From positions 2,899,731-2,963,730 of the forward strand of contig CM044527.1 in assembly GCA_024364805.1 (NCBI GenBank): 64,000 nt of DNA, written 5' to 3'. Below the pieces are notes generated by a model. That model was not told the origin of the DNA. It was given only the letters and a program-made list of their open reading frames with translations, and made no database searches. The position numbers and the translations under genes were made by a program. This DNA is from Euprymna scolopes. Taxonomy: Eukaryota > Mollusca > Cephalopoda > Sepiida > Sepiolidae. This document shows positions 1-12,860 of the stretch, one piece after another. The stretch's first letter is position 1; every line of letters starts with the position of its first letter.

Positions 1-298
1 CAACGTAGACACCCTCAACAAACCCGACAGGCAGCTAAATTCTACCTCCAAACAGTAGAGATCTATAGATGTAAAAGATCTTTCTACTCCAGTAGTTTCT
101 TCCCCAGAACCGCTAGACTCTGGAATTCCATTCCAGGTCCCTGCTTCCCCAACTGTACTGACATGCAGAAGTTCAAGTGTAACATGAACAGACATCTTGC
201 TGCCCAAATCCCAACATAGTACCCCAGTAGTTGTTGCCTCTGATAGTAGCCCCCTACACCAAAGTGGCAATGTGCTTGTTTGGGGTGAAAATGTAATA
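1..298 (+). mobile_element. LINE family B, 3' end (cut by window edge)
   Basis: C-terminal end of a CR1/Jockey-like reverse-transcriptase ORF: one frame reads YSSSFFPRTARLWNSIPGP, then CFPNCTDMQKFKCNMNRHLA and a stop near 219. The short 3' UTR contains AGTGGCA-TGTG-TTGTTTGGGGTGAAA and ends in poly(A) near 300-312. The same tail closes the copies at 745-3113 and 61495-62385. Confidence 0.85.
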
Positions 299-744
299 AA
301 AAAAAAAAAAAAGTTTTTTTTAAATATATATTAAATAAAATTCAAATATACATTTCCAAAAATCCACAAAAAAACAACCCTGCTAAAGTACTGACCACAG
401 GTTGAAAACAAATAGAAACCTAACTGAACACAACATAGTCAAAACTTTCATAGAAAGAGAGCCTCTTACTATTAACAAGTTAGAAAAGCATTTCATCCAA
501 GGCATGAAAATTGTTAAAAATGTTTTTACTATAGGCTTTAAAAGTAAAGGTACAAGATTCAATTTGAAATTTATTTATCTTCAAAGTGCACTTTTATAAA
601 TTTTACAAAGTAAGGTATAAAAAATTTAATTTAAATTGAATCAAAAAATTACCTTGGATTTATTTTATGTAATGTACATTCTGGATCACTTTTTAAAAAA
701 ATGATTGAAAATTTTATATCGATATCATTAATTGCTAGATGAAA
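299..744. other. AT-rich spacer
   Basis: Poly(A) of the preceding LINE, then AT-rich sequence. A 65-codon open frame at 402-599 has no recognisable motif and looks random. Confidence 0.5.
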
Positions 745-3113
745 GATGTTTTTAAATTGCAACAAAATGCTGTGATAATGATAGACATCACTCTAAACTC
801 TCAACCTCAAGTTGAAGAGCCATTGCTCAAAATGACAAGGTACTACAATAAGGCTGACTGGGATGCCATCAGAAATCACATCAGAGATGCTTCATGGGGA
901 AGCATCTTTTCTTTTCCTGCAGAACAGTGTGCAAATGAGACCACTGAATGGTTCAAAGTAGCAATTGAAGCATGATACCACGGGGAAGTTCTATAGCAAA
1001 CCCCACTCTCTCCAATGGTTTGCTTCTACTTGTGCAGCTACCATTACTCAGAGGCAACATGCATACCAATTTATCCAGCATAAGTCCAGTACAAACAGAC
1101 AAAAGTTTATAGAAGCTAGAAGTAATTGTAAGAAATAGTGACAGGTAAGAATATACCGAAACCACTAGAAAACGCATTGAAGCACAGAAATTAGGAACTC
1201 GTGATTTCTGGAAAATCTACAACAGTGTAGTAAATAATGGGCAATCAACAATTCCCCCACTATCCAACAATCATGAGGTTGTTTGCACGGCAACTAAAAA
1301 AGCTAAAATGATTGCCTGTCAGTTTGTCTCAAACTCTACTTTGGACCCAGCAAACCACTCCTTCCCTAATTATCCTTTGCGGACAAAAACCACACTAAAT
1401 GATCTAAAAATAATCCCTTCTCAAGTACATGATATAAAAAACCTAGACACATCAAAAGCATGTGGACCTGATCTCATCTCGGCTGTACTATTAAAAAAAT
1501 GCTCCGCTGAGGTTGCTCCAGTTCTCTCCAAATTTTTCAAATGCCTTAACGAATCTGGTTTATCTTTGTTGTAAAACTGCTTCTGTGAGACCAGTTTACA
1601 AGAATTCTGGTGAAAGAACTGACCCATTAAATTATCACCCCATTAACCTCCTCTCTCTTTTCGCCAAAATATTTGAGTCTATAATTAATCAAGCTCTAGA
1701 CCATCACCTTACAGTTGCTAAACTTCTGTCCAACCATCAATATGGATTTAGGCAAGCCTGTTCTACTACAGATATTCTAACTAATCTCTGAACATATATA
1801 TCATGCACTGGATAAGGCATGGAAGAGGAGGTCAGAAGCCCTAGATATATCTAAGGCTTTTGACAGGTATGGCACGATGATCTTCTCATTGAAAATTAAG
1901 TCTTGTAGTATTAATGGATAAATCCTTAAATAAGAGAAGAATCCATGTTGTTCTTGATAGTCATACATCAAAATAATGATATAAATGTGGGTATACCTCA
2001 GGGAACGATTTTTGAACCTTTATTATTCCTGATATTCATAAATGACCTCCCTGATGAAATTGTCTCAGATGGGACTATTTGCTAACAACACCACACTCAC
2101 AGGAATGAAGGGAAAACGAATGAACACATATTCAAGGCAATGGTGGAAACCCTAGAGGAAGACCTGTCTGTCTGTAGTGGAATGGAGACAAAAATGGATG
2201 GTAATGTTCAATGCTGCCAAGACTAAACTCGTTTCCTTTAATAATTACAAGAAACCTTAACCACTAATAGCTATGGCTAAAGATACATTACCTGAAAGTA
2301 CTTCTTTCAAACTCCTCAGATTAACATTCCAGGGAACATGAGTTGGAACAAGTATGTTTAGGGCATTGACAAGGCTGTTGCAAAGAAAGGCAGGCTCTCT
2401 CTACCATGCAAGAAATTTACTTATGCCTGAAAGTATCCTGTACCTTTACAAGGCCACCATTCGCCCATGCATTGTTGTCACATTTAGGTTGGTGCATCTG
2501 CTACTAGTCTCTCACTCCTGGACAGAGTTCATAAGAGAGTCACCAACTTAATAGGTCTTGAACTGTTATGTAAGCTTCAACCTCTGATCCATTGATGAAA
2601 TGTTGCATCCCTCTGCCAAATCGTGGATGCTCAGATGAACTATAAGCCCTTGTACCCCTTGATATAAATGGCCATGACAAACCTGCCAAGCAGCAAAGTC
2701 TCACCCTCTACACAGTAGAGATCCCCAGATGTCAGGAAGCCTTCTACTCTAATAGTTTATTTCCCAGAACTGCTAAACTTTGGAATTCCCTTCTGGGTTT
2801 TTGCTTCCCCAACTGTCCAATGTTAACAAATTCCTAATGAACCGCCCCCTTAATTAAACACTTCATCAAATCTCCACACTAACGTAATGTACTTGCAATA
2901 ACCCTTATCCCTGAGTGGCTTCCGGGCCTTGATAAGTGGTGATCTCTGTGTAAAAAAAAAAAAAAAAATGTACAGACATGCAGAAGTTCAAGTGTAATGT
3001 AAACAGACATCTTGCTGCTTAACTCCCTACACAGTATCCCTGCAACTTCTGTCCCTGATAATAGCTCCCTATTTCAAAGTGGCACTGTGCCTTGTTTGGA
3101 GTAAAAAAAAAAA
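745..3113 (+). mobile_element. LINE family B copy, decayed, with nested LINE A tail
   Basis: Starts near the end of the endonuclease domain (NAVIMIDITLNSQPQ), then the linker YYNKADWDAIRNHIRDASWG typical of CR1/Jockey-like LINEs. Reverse-transcriptase pieces follow: AKIFESIINQALDHHL near 1663-1710, [16 protein letters not shown] near 1730-1780, and a changed active-site region near 2070. The C-terminal LWNSLLGFCFPNC is near 2775-2815. Frames shift several times and stops are frequent, so it is long dead. It is 5'-truncated and ends in poly(A) at 3095-3120. Family B copies at 43085 and 61495 are close relatives. Confidence 0.88.
2817..2968 (+). mobile_element. LINE family A 3' end nested inside LINE B
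   Basis: A 152-bp 5'-truncated LINE A tail: NKFLMNR-like coding end, the CTTATC...GATAAG hairpin at 2904-2936, then poly(A). It splits the family B sequence between CCCCAACTGT and TGTACAGACATGC, repeating TGT on both sides as a short target duplication. It closely matches the tail at 30230-30374. Confidence 0.88.
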
Positions 3114-3626
3114 AAAAAAAAATTTAGTGAGTTCAATTGATTCATAATGAAAGACCATTGTCAGATTATAAAAAAAGTTAGAGCAAATAATCTTTGTTTA
3201 CTGGAAACTTAATTACTTATATGTATGTAGATATAGACCACTAATGTTGTGGTGGTGTGCAGAATTCACGAACACGCAAAGGTTTTAACCTGAAAGATGG
3301 CAAGTGAGAAAAAAAAGAACAAGAAAGGAGAGAGAATAAGGAAAGACAAAGAGATAAGTAAAATCATGAGAAGTTTTGTTTTTGTTAACAAGTTTTTATT
3401 TGCAGTCTCCATGAAAAGAAAAGTTTTTCTTAATCAAAAAGAAAAAGATCACTGGGCATTTTTTTTTGTTTGTTTGTCAACAACACGCAAAGTCTGTAGA
3501 GAAAGAGAGAGAAAGAAAAAAGGAAGAGAAAGAAAGAGACAAAAAGAAAGAGACTCACTGGAAAGAAGAAAAAAGTCATTATGGAATAAAAACAGAACCA
3601 AAATCTATCCACCCTGGCAGAAAGAA

Positions 3627-3660
<34 letters not shown>

Positions 3661-4262
3661 ACATGAAAATCAACCACTCAGAATCAGAAAACAGCAGATC
3701 CAAGACAGCACATCTTGCACAAAAAATTTGAGATCCTTGCAATTATAGCTTCATAACCATAATAAACAATTATCAGATGCTTCCTCAAAAATATATTATA
3801 TAGCCTTATATACACTTGAATGCGTGTCCAAACTAAAAAGCAAATTCTAGCAGTATTTTTCACATTCTTTCATGATTTCAACACACGTTAGCCTCAGAAT
3901 ATCCTTAAATATGTAACGGTTTTCTCATTTGAATATTTTTTTGTTTAGTTTTAAATGCAAAATATTACTGATAAGTTTTCCTTTGTATTTAAAATTATGA
4001 GAAATATATACATATTTATTTAGGAAACGCTCAAGTTACTGAACCTAAACAACATTTAACCTGGCAGAGATTAGTCAACATTCTCTCTTAACTTAGAACT
4101 GTGTTCTTTGACAATCTCTTGTATTTCCATATATTACCAGTGATTGAAAGTGATAAATTTTAATATGTGTATGAAGAAAACGTCATTTGCATTCTGTATC
4201 TTTACTTAAATCTAATTTTACAAATAAAAAATAATGGGTTTTTAAAGAAAACACATAAAAGT
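3114..4262. other. spacer with purine-rich low-complexity DNA
   Basis: 3297-3600 is A/G-rich and keeps a long open frame only because it lacks T-starting stops. A (GT)n tract follows. The rest is AT-rich with no recognised feature. Confidence 0.5.
3629..3658 (+). repeat. (GT)n microsatellite
   Basis: About 15 uninterrupted GT units. Confidence 0.95.
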
Positions 4263-4560
4263 TTGATAACTTTTACTAAAAAGAAAATGAGTCATTCCCT
4301 TCAGTGATTTTTGTTGTAAGGTGACTTGTTAAAAATTTCTATATATTAGAAAGCTGCCGAATCAGATTAAGTTTTTTTTTTTTTAAAAATAAATTAGAGC
4401 AAAATTCATTATTCTATTCCAAATACAATGGTACAACAATAACAAATGAAAGTTGGCTAGTCAGAATCAAAGTTTGATGTGTCAGCTCAAATACTATTTC
4501 GATCCAACTTTTAAAATTTGGCCAATATTATTTATATACAATCTACAGAATAATATACTA
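4263..4560 (+). repeat. unclassified repeat family C, copy 1
   Basis: Shares ATGAGTCATTCC, a TAAAAATAAA-rich middle, CAATAACAAATGAAA and a GTCAG..TTTGATGTGTCAGC block with 8722-8990 and, for the last part, 40309-40392. No coding potential; family unknown. Confidence 0.6.
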
Positions 4561-6236
4561 TGGAAATTTTATGTTTGTATGTATGTCGTCACTCTCTCCA
4601 TTTTTTTTTAAGATATAACTAAAGATGCAATGCAAAAAAAAAAAAAAAAGTATTTTTCATATTTCATCTGATGATGCTGTTTTGTTAAGCATGAAACTCG
4701 AGCTAAGGTACATTTTCTTGGATTTCAGACTAGGATTTTGGTGAATTATCCGTTTTGTTCAATGATTACACAATGACATTCATAAAATGGAACTATGCCA
4801 AACTCTTACAAGGGTTTTAGCAAGACTTTTCAGAACCAGATATATTCTTAAAGTATATTAATCAGAGTACTTAAATATGTTTTAGTTTGAACAAAGATGG
4901 TACTTTAATATTGTGGGGTCTGCGTTCATGCTGGATGTCTTGAATAGAAATATGTCACAAATTCCTACTAGGATACAACTGTGGAATTTCCATAAGTATA
5001 TTAGTGTTTTATAATAAACAAGCTGCACTCACCCAGCATGCAATAAAGTCATTTTAGTTTTTAGTTTTTGTTTGCACATTTTTAAAACTCATACAGAAAA
5101 TAAAAAAATTAATTGTAAGGTGAATATTTAATATAGTCTTCAATTTAAAAATTAAGTTATCCCATCTGACTTTTATTTTTAGGCAATTATTAAAAAGGGT
5201 TCTTATCAGTTACCTGGACGGGACTAAGTATTTTTTTCAATAAATAAATTATATCGAGTTCATTACTATATTGCTAATAACACACTATAACAGCAACAAA
5301 TTAAAATTGACTAACCAGAAGCAAAGATATCCAATGCCAAATCACCATTCTTTGACAGTCCTGCCTCTTCTTTCAATCAACTTTCTCTCTTCTTCTGGAC
5401 AAATTTTGGAAGAAGATAGAAAGATAAACATTATTTGGGGTTTTATTTTGGCGGTAAAAAAAAAAAAAAAAAAAAAATCAATCCCAATATTAATGAGTCC
5501 TCAGGGATCGCAATTCACCATTTCTGGAACTTTCACTATAAAAGCCATGGAAGTTTCATTTGCCCAATTTTGACAACCTACCAATCCAAGAAACCAGCTT
5601 TTGCAGCAAAAGTACAAGAAGCAGTGGATTCACAAACAAAAGACATACCTATTTTTTTTTCTTCTTTCCTAATCCAAACTAATACAGAGTGTAGATGAAT
5701 TATCTAGATATTTTGATGAGATTCACTATCAGGGAGGTGACTGTGACTACGTGGTTACCGACACAAATTGAAACCTTGAGCATACCAAGTTCAAATCCAG
5801 TTTGTTCCACAGAAACACTTTCCTTTAGGAATATTGGTAACCTTCAGATGGTCCTTTCTGTAAGTATCAGAAGTCTTTCTACAAATTCTAACTAGAAAGA
5901 TATCTGAAAAACGAATGCCAACAACAATAATCATCTGATTCATTCAAAATAAATGAATGATGCTTATCAACATCGCTTGTGGTTTAATATCCGTTTTCAT
6001 GTTGGTATGTGATGAATGACTTTTGGAAATTTACATCAATACTTATTTCTGTCAGGATTCTTTGGAAGTCATTTCCTTAATTTGAGGTAAGATTTTTATA
6101 AGCTAACTGCCTTCTGATGCCAAACCAATAAGATAATGGGAACCAGTATTTTTATCAAGATAAAGGTTAAAGAGCAGTTTATTTGCCTTAAAAAGTGAAG
6201 TGGAATAAATACATAGAAGATACTGCAAAAACTGAA
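4561..6236. other. 3' flanking DNA, nothing recognised
   Basis: AT-rich with A-runs at 4634 and 5456. The small open frames at 5271-5895 are lysine-rich around the A-run and show no family resemblance. Confidence 0.5.
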
Positions 6237-6392
6237 GCAAAGAAGGTAGACTTTCTTTAACGGGCTAGGAAAGTTCACACACATCCCTCCGTAGTCTATC
6301 TCTACAAAACCACCATTCACTCATGCACGGAACATTGTTGATACATTTGGCTGATGCACCAATTGCTAGCCTCTCTTTTGAACTAGATGAAA
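6237..6392 (+). mobile_element. LINE family B fragment
   Basis: Matches the family B stretch GCAAAGAAGGTAGGCTCTCT ... CTCTACAAGGCCACCATT ... GGTGCATCTGCTACTAGTCT seen at 2372-2515 and 61800-61935. Truncated at both ends and degraded. Confidence 0.75.
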
Positions 6393-6481
6393 AAAATTAA
6401 TAAAAATACCTACCCAATAGATACAAATAAATTCATTTACATGGAGACACAGGCTTAAATGTGTACATATTTCCAAAGCAC

Positions 6482-6522
<41 letters not shown>
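6482..6522 (+). repeat. (TG)n(TA)n compound microsatellite
   Basis: Nine TG units run straight into about eleven TA units. Confidence 0.95.
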
Positions 6523-6654
6523 GCATACATACATGGAGAAACTTTTAAAAACTGAAGTACAATGGAATTTCTTATTACTATTTTTTTAAAGCAATCAGTA
6601 GCTTTTCATTCTTAGAATTCGATATACAACATTTTCCAGCATTGCGGAGGTTCA

Positions 6655-6898
6655 TTCATTCCTGTAATGAGTTTTGAAATTTTACTAAGCATCCCAGAAC
6701 CCTGTGCTTATTCAATTTAATATATTGACAAGATTCTAGAGTCATGTAAATTCTAGGGAATAATAAATTCACAACCGGTCTCGACAAAATGGTTAGAGAA
6801 TGATGATCAGTTTTTGCAGAAGTGCCTGCATCATCATCGTTCCACATATTCCCAAATGATCACCCATCTGGTATTGACCAGGCTCAACGTTACTTAAC
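6655..6898 (-). mobile_element. SINE with 5S-rRNA-like head
   Basis: On the minus strand 6839-6898 reads AGTTAAGTAACGTTGAGCC, TGGTCAATACCAGATGGGTG and ATCATTTGGGAATA, a clear match to the internal promoter half of animal 5S rRNA (A box, intermediate element, C box). The following body to about 6655 differs from the body of the other 5S-headed copies here, so it may be a second subfamily. Confidence 0.65.
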
Positions 6899-7816
6899 TT
6901 TAATGATCTAATGAAAACAAATGTATCAACGTGATTGTGCAAAAAATTTGAAATAAAGAAATCCGAGTCAACATGTCGAATTCAACAACTTTCCAATCTA
7001 TTCTTAAAAATAGATGTCCAATATCTAAGATGATTCTTATTTTCATCTCATCCAGAGTTGCCTTTTTGGAAAGCTGGATATCTCGCATATAAACTAACCT
7101 TGTATCACACTTGGGCCTCGGGGGAATGCAAGTAAATAGAGATATCTAATATGATTCTCTTGTCCCATAAATATTAAACCATTTGGGATTACATCTCCAG
7201 AATAACAGAATTTATTTATGATGCACAATGACACCCCCCCTTCATTTTCTTATAAGTATGAACCCCAAATAGTTTCATATCCTCTACCCAAATTCAAATA
7301 TTAATTCCCCATTTTTCAATATTCATTATATTTGACATTCTCCTCTTTATGAGTTAACCTCTCCCATACCAGCTGTGATGTCAACAACCATCTAATAACC
7401 CCCCATATACACTCAAATTACACTTTCACAAAACCTTCCCCACAGATTAAAAATTGTGACAATTTCTACATCACAATCAATTTTTACCCTCTTAGTATTT
7501 TACCCCGTCAATAAGGTTTCCTTATTCAGTAGTATTGCTATAATTTCCCCCATCCTGTTGTATAAAGGTACACAATATACCAAAACATGGATTGAATAAA
7601 CATTACGCACAAAGATTCTTTTTGCTTTATGCCATATTGTGAGAGTTTCCTCCCCCTACACCATTTGTCATACAGAATATTTAATTGTTAAACTGCTTAA
7701 TAAAAAGGCATGTTGATTGTGGCAACATAACTACATTAATCTAGCAGTAATGCTAGTTCCCTCCACTTGGTTTAATACTCAGGATATAATTAGTGCACAG
7801 GAGTTTGTATTAAAAC
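6899..7816. other. 3' flanking DNA with a short dispersed repeat
   Basis: Mostly featureless. 7089-7146 (CTTGTATC..ACT..GCCTCG..GCAAGTAAATAGA) recurs at 8110-8150 with changes, suggesting the end of an unnamed repeat. Confidence 0.4.
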
Positions 7817-7945
7817 TGTTTGTTTTAATCATGCTGCTGACCTGCGAATCAAGGGAAAAATCAGGGAAAAAACAAAATGGAGTTACAAGACCCAGGGTTG
7901 GGAGTTCCAATCCATCGGTAGGTAGGCCAGTTGTTATAATCTATA
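7817..7945 (+). mobile_element. probable tRNA-derived SINE fragment
   Basis: Contains CTGCTGACCTGCGAATCAAG like a tRNA anticodon arm and GGGAGTTCCAATCCATCGG like a B box. The A box region is poor. Unknown subfamily. Confidence 0.45.
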
Positions 7946-8721
7946 CTGATGAGTTTTCCAGACAAAACAAGCTTGACAAGTAAATGAATAATTATGTTCT
8001 TACACTCACGACTGTGTAAACATGAAATACTTAGTGTCTGTAAGTAAAAAAAAAAAAAAAAACAACATTTTTAGGAGCTGGATTTTTCCCCACATCAAGA
8101 ACTGATCTTGTATCTAACTGCCCTTGTGAGGAGGCAAGTAAATAGAAATTTTTTTAATCGGTCAAGATGATCTCTATAAGTTAACCACAAATTTTAGCAA
8201 GGTCGAAGGGAATACCATGGTGGTACTTCCAGATTTTTGTTTTTTCTTTCTCAAAATGGCATTTATCTAAAGTGGAAGTGTTACTCCTACGCTGTAAAAT
8301 ACAGTATATCTTTTTTGTTTCTCTTAAACTCTTTTCCAACCAGACAAGTACTGTATGCTTAGAAGCAATGAACAGGTGGTAAACAATACGATGTGGACAT
8401 TGCTTCACATTTAGATCTCAGGAGTAAAGAAGAGACAGGAAATAGACATGTGGATCACCAGGTTTATAATACTTGAAAGACAGAAAAGAAAATACAAAAA
8501 ATAAGAAATCAGGTGAGCAAATCTAATTTGATTTTTATTTTTTTCAGTATTTGTTTTCTCACCTGTCTTTCATACATTCTATTTACATGACTTCATTTTA
8601 GAACATACCACGCATTTTATTCTCAAAATGCACATTACTCTGCATTGTCAAGGATGTAATGTCTATTTAGTTTTTAAATTTTTAAGTTACACAAAATAAA
8701 AAAAAGTTGTACAAGAGATAA

Positions 8722-8990
8722 CTTTTTATTCTTCAATTAAAAATGAGTCATTCCTCTTACTGATTTTACAGTCATCAAACAAAATTTCCATTTTACCACT
8801 TATCCAAGCAGGACGACAACATTTTTAAAAATAAACTGGTTAAAAATACTTATACTATCAATAATAATCAATGAAAATTGGCGGGTTAAAAAGTTTGAAC
8901 CATGGGCTTAAATGTTATATAAATTCAACTTCTTTTAGTCTCACAATATTATGTTTATATACTGTATATTCAAAACCCATATTTTAGTAC
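8722..8990 (+). repeat. unclassified repeat family C, copy 2
   Basis: Homologous by eye to 4263-4560 over most of its length (ATGAGTCATTCC, TTTTTAAAAATAAA, AATGAAAATTGGC, TTTGAACC, TTCAACTTCTTTTA). No function seen. Confidence 0.5.
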
Positions 8991-10236
8991 TTATAAAAAA
9001 GACTCAAATAAGTCAATCTCCTAAAAATATTTTTGAGCAAACAGGCACGAGAGAAAAACTCAAATCAAATAGTCAACACAGACGAATCTTTTGTAGCTAG
9101 TGCAAACATTATTTGATCTATTTTAATATAAGGTGTTCAATGCTTAGAAGTGAGTAAAATTTACTAACATAGAAATGAATATGAAGGGAAACTTGAATTT
9201 CTCCAAATACAGAATTATATTATAATTCTGTATTTTTTTTTTTTTTTAGAGTTTTATAGTGTATAATATGAGAATCACACCCCATTTAAAAATTCAAATA
9301 TTTCAGGTTTACATAAAATTTGATCCATATTGATGAGATCCCAATTAAGCAACATTCCTAAAACCCCTTAAATTTTAGATATTTTCTATAAAAATCATGT
9401 CATAGATTTTGGTTAAAGTTTGAATAAGGATTCTAAAAATAAGATTAGTCACATTATATCTTGATTTTAATCTTTGTAGGTGAACAAAAAATTGGTCTAC
9501 AGCTATTCCGTCCAAAAAATTATTTTTACCCTTTCTGGACCAGGAATTCTTTTAATTATATATCAGCAACAATTTCTCATTCAAAACTTGATTAAACAAA
9601 AGTTTATTTTGCCTTTTGTTCCTATTTGTTTTTAATTCATCAGTACTTCAAATAATTGACTAAAAGTAAAAACATTACACTTTCAATTCTGCAAAAATAA
9701 AAACTTTAAAATGGAAAATGCCTCTTTGGAGTTATTATTGCAGTAGGAGTTGTTCTTCAGATGCATACATGATAAATAAATGCGAAAGTTTTTTTTTTAT
9801 CCTAACTATATTAACATCAAAATGGATTATGTTTAATTACTCCTATGATACAATATATTTTGTAATACAGTATATACATAGTAATCTGATAACAGTCAGC
9901 TTTAGGATTTCTTAACTTGAATATTTGATAAATAACTTCTAATAAATTTATATTATATCAACATTTTAATTTGCATCGACATATTTTCTCATAGTATTTG
10001 CAATAATTTCATCGATAGTACATCTGATGTTGGTATGCAAAGAACAGACACTACACTTAAATTTTAATCAAATGGCCAAGGAATCATAAAAATGTTTTTA
10101 CGAGAAGGTATTTTTAACAAATGAAAACGTAAATATCAATAAAAAAAAACTCATTTAACCTATTATTCTAGATATATTTCTTGAAGTTTTTCCATTCTAT
10201 TTTTTTTTTTTTAGAAACTGCTTAGTTTTTATAGAG
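8991..10236. other. AT-rich 3' flanking DNA with one perfect palindrome
   Basis: Nothing coding. Contains the 31-bp hairpin at 9205-9235. Confidence 0.5.
9205..9235. repeat. perfect 15-bp inverted repeat, 1-base loop
   Basis: Arm AAATACAGAATTATA is followed after one T by its exact reverse complement, then a T-run. Confidence 0.9.
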
Positions 10237-10395
10237 ATTTGTTATAAGATTCAGCAAACTAAATATTTTATGGTATCTATTCAATGCACAGTTAAGGATG
10301 AATATGAGGTTAGTATTTAATGCAAAACTGAGCACGAATTTAATCATATTCAACCTTCAATTTGGCATAAAGCACTCATTCTACATAATCTAAAT
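10237..10395 (+). repeat. unclassified repeat family D, copy 1
   Basis: Aligns by eye with 41084-41235: shared TTATAAG.T.CAGC.AACTAA, TATGGTA, ATGCAC, GTTAGTATT, TTTAA.CATATTC.AC and AATTTGGCA blocks in the same order. Spacing suggests a retroelement 3' UTR; family unknown. Confidence 0.6.
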
Positions 10396-12113
10396 ATATA
10401 TATAATAAAAATCTTGAAGTTGAAGAAATTTTTTTTCAAATTTTCAAAAACTTTAAACCTATATATATATATATATATATGCATAGATCTGAGAAAAACT
10501 TGTACTGCAAATTTTTTTAGAAATTTTGACAAACAAAGAATGTAAATTTTATGAAAATTTAATCGTTATATTGAAATGGTAAGCCCAAGTTTTTATTATT
10601 ATTATTCAGTTTCCATAGAGATTTTAAGAATTATTATCTAAAATATTCACATGTATCTATTACTAGGTGTTGTCTAAGAAGAAATGCAAGTTATTTCTAT
10701 CATTCTTAATATGCTGAAATAAAAAAGGTTTGCAAATAGTTGAAAAGAAAAAATATTTTAAAGGCAGAATACAAAATTTTTTTAAATTATTCTTTGTCAT
10801 TAATATAAAAAAAAAAATTGTAATTGGTTTGGTTATTTGGCTTTATGCATGCAGATGATCTCACAAAGATTACCTCATTCACTAAAACATTGAATACATT
10901 ATCCTTAATGAGATCATAAGGTAATAAAAAGAGGATGTCATCCAATAAAATAGAAAACAAATTTGTGATCTCTTTACAATCACTGGTCATCAATGCTGAC
11001 AGTGACTGTGTGTGTGTATATATATCTCCAGTGCTTAATTGTCATATTTGTGGTCTAACCTTCAAATCTAAAAGCGACCCAATTCAGATTCATAGTGTTA
11101 ACATGCAAGCTTCTTTACTAGAAGGAAATGAATGTAAGATTGACGATGGGTAAAAAGTTATCAACATGTGCACAGCTACACAACAATTAACTGAAGAAAT
11201 AGTAAACTTCTGAAGAATAAGCGATCATATAGTAGGGAGACTCGAATTGAATGAGGATCAAAAATGTTCCACTCTTCCATATTTTTATCAAAATTGGTGA
11301 AATCACTTACTTTTTTCATCAAATCGATTGCCTGCTCTAGTTAGGGGCCCCCCTCCCATCCGCAATGTACCAGGATGAAGCTTCCCATGCCTCGCCGCAG
11401 TGACAGTCCACAATAAATTGTAGTTGACATTGCACTGTAGAAAATCTATAGATTCCATAAAATTTGTAAATAATGGTTCACTTAAGGTTTAAAATGCAAA
11501 AATCAAGTATCATGGTTCAATTATGCTTTAAACAGAAACATTCATTTTGAACATGCTCCTGTTTTATAAAAATAAAAATCAGCAATTGATGTCATAAGTT
11601 GGGCTTTTCTGCTTGTGCTGTGATAAAACTTCTCAAATGCACTTGCAATGTTAGCTTGTATAAAATCGGACTTCCTTCTTTAATCATATTTTTTTTCAAT
11701 TATCAATACTTATTGGGGTAATTCGATACAAAACTTACATAAGAACACTCCCAGATACATCAAGTACCTTTGTGTAAAATTACAAAAAAAAAAAATAATT
11801 TTTTCAAATGAATTTTTTTTTAAGAAATCGATTCAACCGTTTCAGGAGTCCATAGAGAATAAACTTACACGTTACTTTTATATAATAGTATATATGTATA
11901 TATATTTCTCTGATTGCTGCATCCAGATGATCACCGTCATATTGATTTCTCATTTTTCTTATCTGACATTATATATCTACACACACACACTAGATGAACA
12001 GCCTAGGTTCAAAGTGCCTAGTATAATATTGAAACTTGCTTGTTGACGCACATTTTAATGTCATTCGTTTTATTATCAGAAAAAAAAAAAGTAAAGTTTC
12101 TTTATATCTATAT
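10396..12113. other. 3' flanking DNA, nothing coding recognised
   Basis: AT-rich with a short (TA)n at 10459-10481. 11340-11410 is a short GC-richer patch (GGGGCCCCCC...) without an assignable feature. Confidence 0.5.
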
Positions 12114-12139
12114 GTGGTGATGCCTATGTAAAAAAAAAA
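12114..12139 (+). mobile_element. minimal LINE family A tail insertion
   Basis: GTGGTGATGCCTATGTA plus nine A, identical to the last 17 bases and poly(A) of the LINE A copy ending at 51397. An extremely 5'-truncated insertion is the simplest reading. Confidence 0.65.
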
Positions 12140-12772
12140 TATTTTTCTTATACAAATATTTAATTCAATACTTTTACTGTATAAATATCATGTTTCATTC
12201 TACAAGTTCAAAAATCTTTACTATTGTCTGTACTGATAACATTAGTTCACAACTGTGGAGTTTTGATTTTATTTAATATGAAAGTTAATAAATGTTCTAC
12301 TTATTTGAAAAAATATTACAGTATGGCTTGGAAATAGATATTTAAAAAATAAAAACGATAAAAAGATCTTATAATAAAAACTTACAAATTGTGATTAAAA
12401 TACAATTTTAGCATATATCAACTTTTACCATAATTTAATATTTGTATTATATTTTTCTTTTATTTCAATGAAGTCAAATAACAATTATCTTATTTAATAA
12501 AATGTTATTAAAGGCACAAAATTCAGTACACAAAATATTTTCTTACATTAAAATTTATGGACAGCAAAGTTTGTTTCTTTAATCACCAAAATCTAAAATT
12601 GAATTACAATCAGTTCAATATTCTTCTGCATCAAATTCAAAGTTACAAATATTTTCTTTGAAAATCAAGTGAAAAACAAAAGACAACAGAGATGATTCAT
12701 ACAATTACACCTAATCATTTTATAAAATTTTACTAGTTTTAATATTTTCAAATTAGGTTTTATTTTATATCA

Positions 12773-12776
<4 letters not shown>

Positions 12777-12857
<81 letters not shown>
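12777..12857. repeat. (TA)n microsatellite, about 40 units
   Basis: Uninterrupted TA run followed by TTAGTTAGTTAG. The longest simple repeat in the window, about 650 bases beyond the OGDH stop. Confidence 0.97.

Positions 12858-12860
<3 letters not shown>

Noticed and set aside
3297-3731. 144-codon lysine/arginine/glutamate-rich frame
   Set aside because: Purine-rich low-complexity DNA ending in a (GT)n microsatellite read as Cys-Val; no domain.
10935-11153. Short frame with CHICGLTFKSKSDPIQIH, like part of a C2H2 zinc finger
   Set aside because: No second histidine at the right spacing and no neighbouring fingers; 72 codons in AT-rich DNA.
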